Assembly (NCBI GenBank): GCA_021108275.1
Contig: JAIORD010000041.1
Location: 91,038-155,037 of the forward strand
Length of the DNA: 64,000 nt
Origin: Methanococcoides sp.
GTDB taxonomy: Archaea; Halobacteriota; Methanosarcinia; Methanosarcinales; Methanosarcinaceae
Direction: 5' to 3'
Below are positions 47,654-57,415 of the stretch, piece by piece (position 1 is the stretch's first letter; every line of letters starts with the position of its first letter). A model generated the notes under the pieces. The model saw only the letters and a program-made list of their open reading frames with translations, had not been told where the DNA came from and made no database searches. The translations under genes were made by a program, and so were the position numbers.

Positions 47654-48652
47654 ATGAGATTTCCGCCGATCAAGCAAATAGTTAACCAAAAACCGGCAAT
47701 CCTTGGTCTGAGCATCAGCGTTACCCTTCTATTCGGCTTCCTGATGCAAGAATACCTGTTGGACCGCTTCACGCTGATCTTTGAACAGGAGTATTTGCTA
47801 CAAGACTTCTGGATCGCTGTTGTCCATTGTCTTCTGGCGGGCTACCTCCCCAGCGCGTATTTTTTGCTACTGCGTGGTACAAAGAATACCTTTAAAGAAC
47901 TTGAACATGTCCTGAGACCAGCAACTGACCCCTCGTACGTGGACTCTGCTGTACATATTGAGAAGAGGAAGCTGATCGTTTGGGGATTACTGGGTGTGCT
48001 AGTCGCGCTGCTTCTGCCTTACCAGACTGCTATATCACCCTGGGATCCGTCTACATGGCACCCTGAGGTTGTCTGGCATCGTGCTCTCGAGCCTTTCATA
48101 GGTTGGTGGGCTGGTTGGTTCTTTGGTGCGATCTGGGTTACCTCGAAGCGAACCTCTCGGCTGGCGAACAGGATCGAGTCTGTGGATCTGTTGGATCTGA
48201 GCCCATTGTTCCCTTTTGTTAAACAAGGTCTGTTGACTACCCTGCTAACCGTTGGCATGGTATCGATAATCAGTTTACTTCTGCTCGATCCGGGAGAGTG
48301 GCCTGTTGTTGTCAGGGCTTATTTGGGTTCTCTGGCAATTGCATTGCTCGGCTTCTGGTTGCCGATGAGAGGGGTACACCAGCGAATTCATGAGGTCAAA
48401 GAAGCAGAACTAAAATGGACACGCGAAAGGATACACCAATCTGAAATCCTCCTGCACAGCGGTTCACCTGATATGTCACCCGGGCAGATGGCAGATCTGG
48501 TTGCAAATCTCAAACTCATTGAAGACGTGCCAGAATGGCCTTTTGAAAGCTTGACCATTGTACATGTGATTGCCTATTTACTAATTCCGCTGGGATCCTG
48601 GTTGGGTGGGTTGTTGATCGAAAGCCTGCTGGAGATCGTTTTTAATATGTGA
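47654..48652 (+). CDS. Hypothetical polytopic membrane protein
   Basis: A 332-residue protein with about eight hydrophobic helices (for instance 17-32, 52-72, 109-125, 148-163, 205-225, 235-252, 303-325). A basic helical segment lies at 255-275 (VHQRIHEVKEAELKWTRERIHQ). Not recognised. Base use is slightly richer in G and C than its neighbours. Close linkage to the acyltransferase suggests a shared envelope task. Confidence 0.7.
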   Translation: MRFPPIKQIVNQKPAILGLSISVTLLFGFLMQEYLLDRFTLIFEQEYLLQDFWIAVVHCLLAGYLPSAYFLLLRGTKNTFKELEHVLRPATDPSYVDSAVHIEKRKLIVWGLLGVLVALLLPYQTAISPWDPSTWHPEVVWHRALEPFIGWWAGWFFGAIWVTSKRTSRLANRIESVDLLDLSPLFPFVKQGLLTTLLTVGMVSIISLLLLDPGEWPVVVRAYLGSLAIALLGFWLPMRGVHQRIHEVKEAELKWTRERIHQSEILLHSGSPDMSPGQMADLVANLKLIEDVPEWPFESLTIVHVIAYLLIPLGSWLGGLLIESLLEIVFNM

Positions 48653-48741
48653 TAATGATGTATGAAACTTCCATAAAATAATTCACGTTCAACAAATATT
48701 AAGTAGTCAAACACTAATTTTACAAAGGGGAGTGATATTAA

Positions 48742-49011
48742 ATGGAAGAAAAAGATAAAAAATTATTACGTGCCCAGGAACGAGTGAAGGAACTTAAAGG
48801 GTTCTACAACCATCTAATAATATACTCGGTGATCATGGCCTTACTATTTTTTATCGACTATTCTGATGGAGGAAATTGGTGGGTTCACTGGCCGATTATT
48901 GGATGGGGAATCTTTGTAGTGATACAAGGAATTAGTGTGAGTAAAATCGGTAAAAGTTGGGAAGATAAAAAGATCAAAGAGATCATGGAAAAAGAAGAAG
49001 AAGAAGAATGA
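48742..49011 (+). CDS. 2TM domain protein
   Basis: An 89-residue protein: charged helix (about 1-20), two membrane helices (FYNHLIIYSVIMALLFFID and WPIIGWGIFVVIQGI) joined by SDGGNWWVHW, and a Lys/Glu tail. This is the 2TM (PF13239-like) domain found alone or fused to sensor kinases and HTH proteins. AGGGGAGTGAT ribosome site lies 6 bases before the ATG. Confidence 0.85.
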   Translation: MEEKDKKLLRAQERVKELKGFYNHLIIYSVIMALLFFIDYSDGGNWWVHWPIIGWGIFVVIQGISVSKIGKSWEDKKIKEIMEKEEEEE

Positions 49012-49053
49012 ACACTCCTTTCTTGCATTTCCTTTCTTTTTTGTTTATCTCCT

Positions 49054-49557
49054 TTAACGAAATCTCCCAGCTATTATCTCTGGCAGATCATCACGATTAT
49101 TCTCATCAACCATCAGAACCTCGAACTCCTCCCTTATCCTCTGTGCCAGTAGATGCTTGCTCGATCTGTGCAGCACAGCAAGTATCGGCCTGTCCGAATC
49201 AAGCACTTCCTCCACGACCCGAACGAAGTTATCCGACTTGAGCTCCATGGGCCCGACCTCATCTATAATCACAAGATCACAACTAAGGGCATCCCTGATT
49301 GCCTTTCCACCTATACCATCAAGGTCTTCAAGATTCACATGATATTTCCCCAGCTTCGGGCCAGTGCATTTGACATGGCTTAGGATACCTTTCCTGCCTG
49401 TATCTATATCCTCTATCGAAAACCCCTGGCGTTTGCCGTCCACACGCATCTCTGCGGCCCGGATGCCACAGGCTTTTAGATCAATTTTCTCCACAACCCT
49501 TGTCAATATCGTTGATTTCCCCACACCGGGCTTTCCTGTCACTGCTATTCGAAGCAT
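49054..49557 (-). CDS. Nucleoside-triphosphatase THEP1
   Basis: A 167-residue P-loop NTPase (EC 3.6.1.15): Walker A TGKPGVGKST (residues 7-16), the family loop GIRAAEMRVDGKRQGFSI, Walker B LVIIDEVGPMEL, and C-terminal VDENNRDDLP. THEP1 hydrolyses ATP and GTP in vitro; its cellular job is unknown. Confidence 0.93.
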   Translation of the reverse strand: MLRIAVTGKPGVGKSTILTRVVEKIDLKACGIRAAEMRVDGKRQGFSIEDIDTGRKGILSHVKCTGPKLGKYHVNLEDLDGIGGKAIRDALSCDLVIIDEVGPMELKSDNFVRVVEEVLDSDRPILAVLHRSSKHLLAQRIREEFEVLMVDENNRDDLPEIIAGRFR

Positions 49558-49792
49558 CTGGAATCTCTCCTATATGGAAAAGATGAGTTGAGTGGTATTA
49601 AGCTGAATTGGTTTCGGTCTGTCTTAAATTTTAGGTTTATTGATATGCGTTGTCGTGCAGATCTTGGCATCTCTTCTTTGTGATCCATTCATGTCGATGT
49701 TTTCTAAGGACGCTTTTGTCCATACAATCGCTTTTATTTAGGTATTCTTCCTTATTTGATACACAATATACTTCAGTTGTACTCTTTTTTAT

Positions 49793-50527
49793 TCAGGTAG
49801 CTTCTTCTATGTAGTCATTCCCCTGTTGGACATTTATACCTTTAAACAAGAGCCATAAACCAATTATTATTTCAAAAAGACCGCTCGGTGCCCAAAAAAT
49901 GACTTGATTTATTGGCATCGTTGCGTATTCGGGTGCAAGAATATACATTAAGGCGTGAATGAAAATAAGCGCAAATGAAAGGATTCCAAAGCCGGCTAAC
50001 ATCTTTGGTATATACTTCGATTTGAAAAACAAATAAGAAAATACCATCATGTCCAGACCAAGAAATACCATGGGTATAGAATATAGTGCAGTATGTTCGT
50101 TGAGAAGAAATCCGACAGGGACCTGTAACTGCTCTGGAGTAAATACTGTTACATATGCGTCTCCATTTAAAAACTGCAAAGCAATAAAAGAGACAAGCAC
50201 AATTGCAGCCGCTATAGTCGCCTCTACCAACTTCCAAAGGAGTGCAAGCAAAGCAAGATCCTTGTTTACCGGTTTGAGTATTATATAAAGAGCCAGAGCC
50301 AATACGATCAACCCTGCAGACATGATCAGTTCGATAGTAATACCAATACGAAATAGCAATTGATCGGCTACAATATTATTGGCTGTAGCCATGGCATTTC
50401 CTGCAACAATAAGTTTGGAGAGCAAAAAGGTCCAGTTAAGGAAGGGAACCATTAAGCTAAATAGGAACATGAAGCCTGCAACTCTTACAGCTTTACGTTG
50501 TGATGTATCGGTGGTAATGTTTGTCAT
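49793..50527 (-). CDS. DUF4386 family membrane protein (1)
   Basis: A 244-residue protein with six to seven membrane helices. RKAVRVAGFMFLFSLMVP at the N-terminus, ALYSIPMVFLGLDMMVFSYLFF, SKYIPKMLAGFGILS and EIIIGLWLLFKG are the pattern of DUF4386. More diverged from the other two copies than they are from one another. Function unknown. Confidence 0.85.
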   Translation of the reverse strand: MTNITTDTSQRKAVRVAGFMFLFSLMVPFLNWTFLLSKLIVAGNAMATANNIVADQLLFRIGITIELIMSAGLIVLALALYIILKPVNKDLALLALLWKLVEATIAAAIVLVSFIALQFLNGDAYVTVFTPEQLQVPVGFLLNEHTALYSIPMVFLGLDMMVFSYLFFKSKYIPKMLAGFGILSFALIFIHALMYILAPEYATMPINQVIFWAPSGLFEIIIGLWLLFKGINVQQGNDYIEEAT

Positions 50528-50557
50528 TTCAATTCATCCTATTTTACTTTGATCTGG

Positions 50558-51262
50558 TTATTTTATCTCGTTGATATCTGTTTTTGCAGTCGCGGAATCG
50601 ATTGCAGCTGGATCGAACCCTTTAACGATAAGCCATACTGCAAAAACCATTTCCTGCACGGCTATTGGAATAAATAAAATACCAAGTAGATTGATGCTGA
50701 AAGGTTGTAACAAATAATATACCCACAACAATAAGGCTCCAACAAAACCCCAGCCTGATAACCATCGAGGAACGAGTTTTGATCGATATAATAAATAATT
50801 CAAGATCAGAGCAGATAGTGTAAAAGCAACTGCGAACCCAAACAAAAAGGCCAAATCACCTGCTGCTAGCAATATAGTGCCTAAGGTTTGATAATAGGGA
50901 GCATCCAGAACTCCCGCTTTTACAAATTCCTGACTTAATGTCAATAGTGTTAGTATGGCAATCACATTGACAATAAAAAGTACGCCCTCAGCAATCCTGG
51001 CACCAGCGTACCCAAGAGCTAAAGCTTCATTACATTTCTTTAGAATTGGATACATCATAATTCCAATACCAGCAACTGCAACGGCATCAATTAATACAAG
51101 GAACGATCCCATTATCATTTGGTTTTCATTTTCAGAAGCATTAGTAAGATAATCAGAAGCACCTAGAATTGGATCTAATAAAATAACACCAAGTGAGTAT
51201 GCAACTGTCGCAATTATAAATAATAATCCCACAATTATTGCGGTCTTTCTGTTTGAATCCAT
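50558..51262 (-). CDS. DUF4386 family membrane protein (2)
   Basis: A 234-residue membrane protein starting MDSNRKTAIIVGLLF after a good GGGGAGAGG site. ILKKCNEALALGYAGARIAEG, YRSKLVPRWLSGWGF and EMVFAVWLIVKGFDPAAIDS match the third copy closely; first codons and the sequence after the stop also match that copy at DNA level, so the pair arose by duplication. Function unknown. Confidence 0.85.
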   Translation of the reverse strand: MDSNRKTAIIVGLLFIIATVAYSLGVILLDPILGASDYLTNASENENQMIMGSFLVLIDAVAVAGIGIMMYPILKKCNEALALGYAGARIAEGVLFIVNVIAILTLLTLSQEFVKAGVLDAPYYQTLGTILLAAGDLAFLFGFAVAFTLSALILNYLLYRSKLVPRWLSGWGFVGALLLWVYYLLQPFSINLLGILFIPIAVQEMVFAVWLIVKGFDPAAIDSATAKTDINEIK

Positions 51263-51299
51263 TTTCCTCTCCCCTATTTTATTATTTAAGTAGTCTTAT

Positions 51300-52301
51300 T
51301 CATTTATCTTGCTCCGCATTATTATTCTTTCCAACAGTTATGACCACACTTCCCTTTTTGTGTCCTGTTTCGACATAACTGTGAGCCTCAGCAGCCTGTT
51401 CCAGCGGATAACGTCGATCTATGACCACTTTCAGCTTCCCAGCCTCAATAAGCTCTCTGAGGAAAATTAGGTCTTCAGCTCTCTCTTTTAAGAGCGGAGA
51501 TATTGCTTTCTTACTGCTTATCAGATTAAGCCATATTATTCGAAAAAGCCGTGGCAGCCTATAAGTAGTAAGAAGATAGACTCCTTCTTTCTTTAACGAT
51601 CTTGTACTACCTGAAAAAGGACTCTTGCCGACGGTGTCAAAAATAATGTCATAGGTTTCACCATTTTTGGTAAAATCCTCTTGAGTGTAATCAATTACCT
51701 TATCGGCCCCCAGAGATTTCACTAATTCTAATTTCTTGGTACTGCACACCCCGGTAACTTCTGCCCCAAAGTGCTTGGCAAGCTGGACTGCAAAAGTACC
51801 TACCCCTCCAGAAGCGCCAAAGATAAGGACTTTTTGTCTGCTCTGGATATTTCCTTTTCTCAGGAAAAACAGTGCAGTTAATGCCCCTTGTTGGACCGCG
51901 GCGGCTTCCTCATAGGTCATATTGGTTGGTTTTATTGCCAGAGCCCCGTCTTCAGGCAGACATATGTACTCGGCATAAGCACCTAAACTCATCCCGGGGT
52001 ATCCAAAAACCTGGTCTCCTTTCCTGAATAGTTTTACATCTTTACCTACTGCTTCAATTACCCCGGCTAACTCAGTCCCAAGTATAGGGTTTTTTGGTCT
52101 TATAAGACCAAAATTCATTCCAAAAAAGAGAGCCAGAATACGGGTAGATGCTTTGAAACTTCGCACCCAACAGTCGTATTTCGTTGCTGTTGTCGCATAA
52201 ATTTTTATTAGCACTTCATTTGCCTTGGGTGTAGGTTTATCTACCTCTTTGAGATGAAGAACTTCAGGTGGCCCGTATTTTTCATACACAATTGCTTTCA
52301 T
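51300..52301 (-). CDS. NAD(P)H:quinone oxidoreductase-like MDR enzyme
   Basis: A 333-residue medium-chain dehydrogenase/reductase. [15 protein letters not shown] and the nucleotide-binding [26 protein letters not shown] are clear, and the zinc ligands of true alcohol dehydrogenases are missing, as in quinone oxidoreductase/zeta-crystallin relatives. Substrate unknown. GGAGG lies 7 bases before ATG 52301; the ATG at 52307 is too near it. The gene sits between two DUF4386 copies; such enzymes and DUF4386 are common in bacteria, so transfer is possible. Confidence 0.9.
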   Translation of the reverse strand: MKAIVYEKYGPPEVLHLKEVDKPTPKANEVLIKIYATTATKYDCWVRSFKASTRILALFFGMNFGLIRPKNPILGTELAGVIEAVGKDVKLFRKGDQVFGYPGMSLGAYAEYICLPEDGALAIKPTNMTYEEAAAVQQGALTALFFLRKGNIQSRQKVLIFGASGGVGTFAVQLAKHFGAEVTGVCSTKKLELVKSLGADKVIDYTQEDFTKNGETYDIIFDTVGKSPFSGSTRSLKKEGVYLLTTYRLPRLFRIIWLNLISSKKAISPLLKERAEDLIFLRELIEAGKLKVVIDRRYPLEQAAEAHSYVETGHKKGSVVITVGKNNNAEQDK

Positions 52302-52355
52302 CAGCATTCCTCCAAATTTACTTTGATCTGGTCATTTTATCTCGTCTATATCTGT

Positions 52356-53084
52356 TCAGGTAGACCTGGAATCGATTGCAGATGGATTGAACCCTTTAAC
52401 GATAAGCCATATCGAGAGCATGATCTCAGCCACAGCGATAGGAAGGGCAAAAATAAGCTCTAATCCCATTTCCGAAAATCCAGTAAACATGTCAATATTA
52501 ATCAGCACAGAACCAGTTAACAAAACTATAGCAGCAATAAAACCCCAGGCCGATATAAATCGTGGAATGAGTTTTGATTTATATAATACATAATTAAGCA
52601 TCAAGGATCCTAAAGCAAAAACGATAAGATAAATCAGTCCTGTTGTGCCGGCCCAATTATTTACTGACTGTATTGAGCTGCCTATGTATTGAAAATATGA
52701 AGCATCCACCCCACCTTTATTCAAGTAATCCTGACTTAAATTGACCAGTGACAGCTTACTGATATATGCAACACTTAAGATCGCAGCCTCAAACAATCTG
52801 AAACCGACATACCCCAGGGCTAAGGCTTCATTGTGTTTTTTTAAGATGGGATACAAGAATACTGATATGAGAACTACTGCAGGAACACCTGTAAACTCTA
52901 GCAGTATTCCAATTATCACAACTATTCTATTTGGATAAGCATTTTCCAGGTAATCCGGAGAATTTAGAATGGGTTTGTAAAGAGCTTCTCCAATAAAAAG
53001 CATAACAATCGCAAATATAAACAATACACCCACAATTATTGCGGTCTTTCTGTTTGAATTCATTTTTTCATTTTTATCTACCAT
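52356..53084 (-). CDS. DUF4386 family membrane protein (3)
   Basis: A 242-residue paralogue of copy 2 (MNSNRKTAIIVGVLF, ILKKHNEALALGYVGFRLFEA, YKSKLIPRFISAWGF, EIMLSIWLIVKGFNPSAIDS). GGTG precedes ATG 53084; ATG 53063 is the alternative matching the start of copy 2. First gene of the leftward row. Confidence 0.85.
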   Translation of the reverse strand: MVDKNEKMNSNRKTAIIVGVLFIFAIVMLFIGEALYKPILNSPDYLENAYPNRIVVIIGILLEFTGVPAVVLISVFLYPILKKHNEALALGYVGFRLFEAAILSVAYISKLSLVNLSQDYLNKGGVDASYFQYIGSSIQSVNNWAGTTGLIYLIVFALGSLMLNYVLYKSKLIPRFISAWGFIAAIVLLTGSVLINIDMFTGFSEMGLELIFALPIAVAEIMLSIWLIVKGFNPSAIDSRST

Positions 53085-53302
53085 CTAACACCACATCCCC
53101 ATAATAAAATTGGGCAAAATGACTATTTAACATTTTTGGATGTGTTTAACTTTGTAGAGATCCAGCTACTATAAGATTTCAGAATATCGTTAGGGGAGGT
53201 TTTACGAACGGATATATTAAATCTGCATTATACTGCTTTAAGAATATTGGTATGTCCTTAAATAGAAAGAATAAGAAACTATAGATAGGGAGGTCATAAA
53301 TA

Positions 53303-53488
53303 ATGACATATAAACTAGCATGTGCAGATGTAGGGGTCGCTTGTCCTTTTGTAGCTGAAGGAAAAACCATGGATGAAATGATGGAAGTTGCTGTAAAGCA
53401 CGTCAAAGCAGAACATGGTTATACCGATGAACAAATAAATGATCCTGCAACTCAAAAAGAAATTAAAGCAGCAGTCAAAGAAGAATAA
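53303..53488 (+). CDS. DUF1059 family small protein
   Basis: A 61-residue protein beginning MTYKLACADVGVACPFVAEG, with the two Cys spaced as in DUF1059, and a helix EVAVKHVKAEHGYTDEQI. Small, soluble, function unknown. GGGAGG lies about 8 bases before the ATG. Confidence 0.85.
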   Translation: MTYKLACADVGVACPFVAEGKTMDEMMEVAVKHVKAEHGYTDEQINDPATQKEIKAAVKEE

Positions 53489-53509
53489 TATCAAATGTCG
53501 TAGAGCGGG

Positions 53510-53536
53510 GTGACTTGCCCATAACAAGGAAGTCAC
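53510..53536 (+). terminator. Hairpin after the DUF1059 gene
   Basis: GTGACTT pairs with AAGTCAC (7 bp) around a 13-base loop, about 20 bases past the stop. Confidence 0.45.
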
Positions 53537-53656
53537 TTCCGAATACAAATAGCTCTTTTAACTCAACTTCTCTTTTTATGCTCTCACAATAGCCTACACT
53601 GATGAGATCCATAAATCGCCTTTTCCCTTATTAATTAAAAATAGTAGAACTTTCTC

Positions 53657-54063
53657 TTAACACTCGTAGTTCTTCGGCATTTCATCCTCATTCATGAAGA
53701 ACACTTCCCAAACATGTCCATCCAGATCTTCGAAGCTTCTTCCAAACATTGGACCCTGTTCATGAGGGTCACGAGTTTCCTTTGACCCAAGAAAATTGCT
53801 TAATCGACCAATTCATTGACCGCATCCTTACTCTCTACCTGTAAAACTAAAACAGCCTCCGCAGTTGTCTTTGTATCTGCCACTTCTTTTTGTGCGAACT
53901 CTTCAAATTGTGGTTCCTCGACCAGAGTTACCATTGTGTTGTCATTTAAGAGCATATTTGTGGCGTTAAATTGCTTATTGAACTTAAATTCCAGTTTCTC
54001 AAAGAACTCTACAGAATCGCTGAGGCTTTTTACTGGTAAATTAACCCATGTATTTTTTATCAT
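53657..54063 (-). pseudogene. Glyoxalase/VOC family gene broken by a frameshift
   Basis: The first 87 codons from ATG 54063 give a VOC-family start (WVNLPVKSLSDSVEFFEKLEF, ... VLVLQVESKDAVNELVD) and stop. In the next frame from about 53800 the expected end follows: NFLGSKETRDPHEQGPMFGRSFEDLDGHVWEVFFMNEDEMP. One base lost or gained near 53800 explains it. VOC proteins bind a metal through paired beta-alpha-beta units; this copy lacks its C-terminal metal ligand (the Glu in VWEV) unless read through. Confidence 0.75.
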
Positions 54064-54231
54064 TTTATCCTTTACCCCCTTAATGAAAACCAGATCGCTT
54101 TATTGTGGCTGATCGATCTTTCTTATTATAAGATGATAATTCTTCGGCTTAGTAGAGAAGCTTAAAAAATGATAGTGAAAGGGTTGTTATCCCTTTCTTA
54201 AGACAGTCTCGCAAAATAAACAACAGATAAT

Positions 54232-54648
54232 TTAAGCCCAACCGATCTGCTGGAGGGTGATCATATCGTTCCAGATCTTGGTCACGTGCTTGATAACGTC
54301 TCCTTCGAATATCATCAGGTAGGCATAATCTGCTGCGGCAGTTTTACCTGTTGGCGGTACCGGACCGCCTGGACCGGTCTGTGTGCCATGGAATACTGCA
54401 CACGCTGCAACACTATTTCTTTCTTCATCTTCCGCAAGGAAGAGCAGTTCATAATGTCCATCCGGTATTGGGGTCAGTAAGTTCTTCATCCATTCGGTGT
54501 AACCTTCCACAGTGGTTATTCCATCCAATACGCCTGCCTGAGCAGAGAATATTGCATCAGAATGGCAGTATTGCTTACAACCTACCCATCCTTTTCCAGT
54601 TTCACATGCCTCATAAAAAAGTTTTGCCGTTTCTAAATTTTCACTCAC
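54232..54648 (-). CDS. SnoaL-like (NTF2-fold) protein
   Basis: A 138-residue protein of the NTF2 fold. ETAKLFYEACETGKGWVGCKQYCHSDAIFSAQA and VEGYTEWMKNLL and DGHYELLFLAEDEERNSVAACAVFHGTQTG follow the SnoaL/ester cyclase layout. Activity unknown. Isolated. Confidence 0.75.
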   Translation of the reverse strand: MSENLETAKLFYEACETGKGWVGCKQYCHSDAIFSAQAGVLDGITTVEGYTEWMKNLLTPIPDGHYELLFLAEDEERNSVAACAVFHGTQTGPGGPVPPTGKTAAADYAYLMIFEGDVIKHVTKIWNDMITLQQIGWA

Positions 54649-54879
54649 TTTTAAGCCTCCATTTTCCCATCACATATATTGTAACAAGAGCTAAAAATTA
54701 TAAGTAAAATAATAGTTCAGAGTTCTCCTATATCTACTAAAGCCTATAGCAATTTCTAAAATTAAAGTTAATTTAGTCTTAAAATCCAGTGAATAATTTT
54801 AGGATTTTTAATTCTGTAGTAAGTTATAAAAAAGTAATAGAATTTATGCTAAAATTATGGGAGTTCAATATTCCTATAT

Positions 54880-55165
54880 GTAAGCTGATAATTTTTCGGT
54901 ATTATTAAAGATTACTTCAAGCCATTGAACAGGACTATTATGCAATATGTGGAACATTTTGAGCATAAATTTGATGGTGAGGTTTGAGTACTTGTGAGAA
55001 AGCATGTTCATGCCAATGGTGTTGTTTATATTGGGAAGGATACTAACAATATTGATGAACAAGAATTGGATGTGAAGAGGCTCAGGAGTTTGTTGGTGTG
55101 GAAGACATAAATAAGAATATTTTAGATCTACCACAGAAGGAGCTGAGATATTTGGGGTTGGAATA
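54880..55165 (+). pseudogene. Decayed gene of unknown family
   Basis: One frame reads FFGIIKDYFKPLNRTIMQYV, EHFEHKFDGEV, a stop, then VLVRKHVHANGVVYIGKD and DEQELDVKRLRSLL; the next frame continues EDINKNILDLPQKELRYLGLE. Codon-like composition with a stop and a slip suggests a dead gene. The rest of the 54649-55319 spacer is AT-rich and empty. Confidence 0.4.
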
Positions 55166-55319
55166 AGTACTTTTTAGGAGATTTATTAGTTTTAAATTAT
55201 TATTATAGAATAAAATTGAAAGTAGGTTTTCTACAGAGCCCAAATAATAAGAAAATAAAAAAATTTTAGTGCTTTTATTATCAAAATAGGGTATACATTA
55301 AAATGAAGAGGAAACAAAA

Positions 55320-56123
55320 ATGGGAAGAAATCATAGAATTACAATGATCAAAATCATCTTAGTAGTAACTTTTTTGGCAATGGTTATTATCAATGCACTG
55401 GCTAATATTCTTCCTATCAATGGAGTTAACACAGGTCAAATTTCAGACTTCTACCCCAATCTGTTTGCTCCGGCGGGACTGACTTTTGCAATTTGGGGAC
55501 TCATATATCTGCTATTGGCGGGGTATACACTGTACCTTCTTGGCATTTTTCAAGGCAACACGAATACTGTCAAGGCCGAGCTATTACGTAAAACTGGAAT
55601 ACTATTTTCTATTTCTTCCATTGCCAATGCAACCTGGATTTTCTCATGGCACTATCAGCTGATCCCACTATCCATGTTACTGATGGTTGTGATCCTTGCT
55701 TGTCTGATCTTGATAAATCAGATGATAAGCAATGAACAGCTTTCTAAAAGAGAATATTTTTTTATCAGACTTCCATTTAGCGTGTACTTTGGATGGATCA
55801 CAGTAGCAACCATTGCTAATGCTACTATACTTCTTGTCAGTTTAGGCTGGAAAGGGTTTGGTTTAACTGAGGCGACATGGGCTGTTATAATGATCTTTGT
55901 TGGACTTATTATTGGAGTTGCAACAATGCTAAAAAACAGAGATATTGCATACGGACTTGTCATTATTTGGGCTTATGCAGGAATATTACTAAAGCACATA
56001 TCACCTGAAGGATTTGGATACCAATATCCTGCAGTTATCACTATCACGACAGTTTGTATATTTGCATTAGCTCTTACCGAGGTATATCTTTTAATTTCAA
56101 AAAGGAAAAAGAAAAACGATTGA
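55320..56123 (+). CDS. TspO/MBR-like tryptophan-rich membrane protein
   Basis: A 267-residue protein with eight or so membrane helices. NLFAPAGLTFAIWGLIYLLLAGYTLY and NATWIFSWHYQLIPLSM correspond to the Pro/Trp-rich core of TspO-related sensory proteins, in the longer form seen in many bacteria. GAGG precedes the ATG by 8 bases. AT-rich. Its stop codon directly abuts a cas1-like relic. Confidence 0.75.
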   Translation: MGRNHRITMIKIILVVTFLAMVIINALANILPINGVNTGQISDFYPNLFAPAGLTFAIWGLIYLLLAGYTLYLLGIFQGNTNTVKAELLRKTGILFSISSIANATWIFSWHYQLIPLSMLLMVVILACLILINQMISNEQLSKREYFFIRLPFSVYFGWITVATIANATILLVSLGWKGFGLTEATWAVIMIFVGLIIGVATMLKNRDIAYGLVIIWAYAGILLKHISPEGFGYQYPAVITITTVCIFALALTEVYLLISKRKKKND

Positions 56124-56340
56124 GTTTGTAAATCCTGCTTATGTTGGTAAGAGGGATGATACTGATCTGATGAGGAAGAAGATCATTGAAATGCCATACA
56201 CTGAATGGAAGAAGATGGGATTCTCGAAAGGTACTTTGCATTACATGAAGCAAAGTGCTATGAGTGAGAAGCCGTTTACATTGAACACTCACGTTAGAGA
56301 AAGGTTGGAAGAGTGGAAACAGAGTGTTTCTGTTATATAA
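56122..56340 (+). pseudogene. cas1-like C-terminal fragment
   Basis: An open frame of 71 codons, overlapping the TspO-like stop, reads FVNPAYVGKRDDTDLMRKKI, then MPYTEWKKMGFSKGTLHYMK and LNTHVRERLEEW. The helix-turn-helix-like EWKKMGFSKGTLHYMK tail resembles the extreme C-terminus of archaeal Cas1 (CRISPR integrase). The rest of Cas1, other cas genes and any CRISPR array are absent. Without alignment the assignment is a resemblance. Confidence 0.5.
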
Positions 56341-56557
56341 TAAAATCAAAAAAGTTTATATAATATTTTCCTTTTATTTCTGATGTACTTAACTAATATA
56401 TTTTTATGTTTATTTCTTTGTTATTTTCTAATTATTAACAAGATGCATAAATTGATATCATATGACCTTATCACGTTACTCTCTGTTTAAAATATTAACA
56501 TTTATATTGTATAAATTTCAGCTAATTTCCAAATCAATATGTGGTGGTACTAAATTG

Positions 56558-57112
56558 ATGAGATCTACTTTAAAATTAATAATAGGAGTGGCAATTCCAA
56601 TTCTCTTACTCACACCACTAATCTTAATTGATAAGGATGATTCATCAGAATCTGTTTGGGAAATATCTGGTTGCACACAAAATGAAATCCCAACCATAGA
56701 ATGTATTTTAATATCAGAATTAGCTGAACTGTCATTGGATTCGGAAGTAAAAATTGTTGGAATAAGTTACTATGAAAATATTGATGCGATAGTCATTGGA
56801 CTCGAGAAAAATACATATTCTGACAACGAACACTTGCGTAATTCAATGATAGGTTCTATTTTAGAAATAATGCCCATAGTTCTCAATCATTCTGAAGAAC
56901 TGAGTGGGAAAAAGATTGTATTTATAGGTAGTTCAACCCTGCTTAATGCCGGAGATACTTGTGGAATAAGGAAAGTCTTCCACACCGAAATAAAATATGA
57001 TGAGGCTACACAGATTGATTGGATAAATTGTGCTAATGATATAGATAGGGAGCAATTGTTAACAGATAATTTTGAATCTATATGGTGGGATACAAGAATT
57101 AAAACTGATTAA
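56558..57112 (+). CDS. Hypothetical membrane-anchored protein
   Basis: A 184-residue protein from ATG 56558 (MRSTLKLIIGVAIPILLLTPL...), with one N-terminal anchor or signal and an acidic extracellular domain. It has four Cys (near SGCTQ, TIECIL, DTCGIR, INCAND), which could form two disulfides. Very AT-rich. A TATA-like TATATTGTATAAATTT lies upstream within a longer open frame that begins at 56462, so the later ATG is preferred. Not recognised. Confidence 0.6.
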   Translation: MRSTLKLIIGVAIPILLLTPLILIDKDDSSESVWEISGCTQNEIPTIECILISELAELSLDSEVKIVGISYYENIDAIVIGLEKNTYSDNEHLRNSMIGSILEIMPIVLNHSEELSGKKIVFIGSSTLLNAGDTCGIRKVFHTEIKYDEATQIDWINCANDIDREQLLTDNFESIWWDTRIKTD

Positions 57113-57191
57113 ATTCTTGTTGATGTTGTTGCTCTGATGTTCTATTTTTTCTTTATCATAACTAAGAATACAATATTTTGAATTACAAACA

Positions 57192-57218
57192 AACAATAAT
57201 TTTTTTTTGATTATTGTT
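57192..57218 (+). terminator. Hairpin in the spacer before the MgtE genes
   Basis: AACAATAAT pairs with ATTATTGTT (9 bp) with T8 in the loop. The 57113-57415 spacer otherwise shows only a TATA-like TTTTAATACT near 57388 ahead of the transporter genes. Confidence 0.45.
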
Positions 57219-57415
57219 GCAATGATATGGTTGTGTGCAATTCCTGCAAAACACCGTTGCCATATTTTTCTTTGTATATATCCCGAAGTATTGTGCGAAG
57301 GGTAAGATCCGAACTCAAAATATATCAACATTTTCTAATCAAACCCTACACATTACTCACCACAATTCTCCACCCTCGCAAATCGTTTTAATACTAAAAG
57401 TGCAAATAGCAATCC

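Noticed and set aside
54649..56340. Search for a CRISPR array near the cas1-like relic
   Set aside because: No regularly spaced repeats of 25-40 bases were found here or elsewhere in the window.
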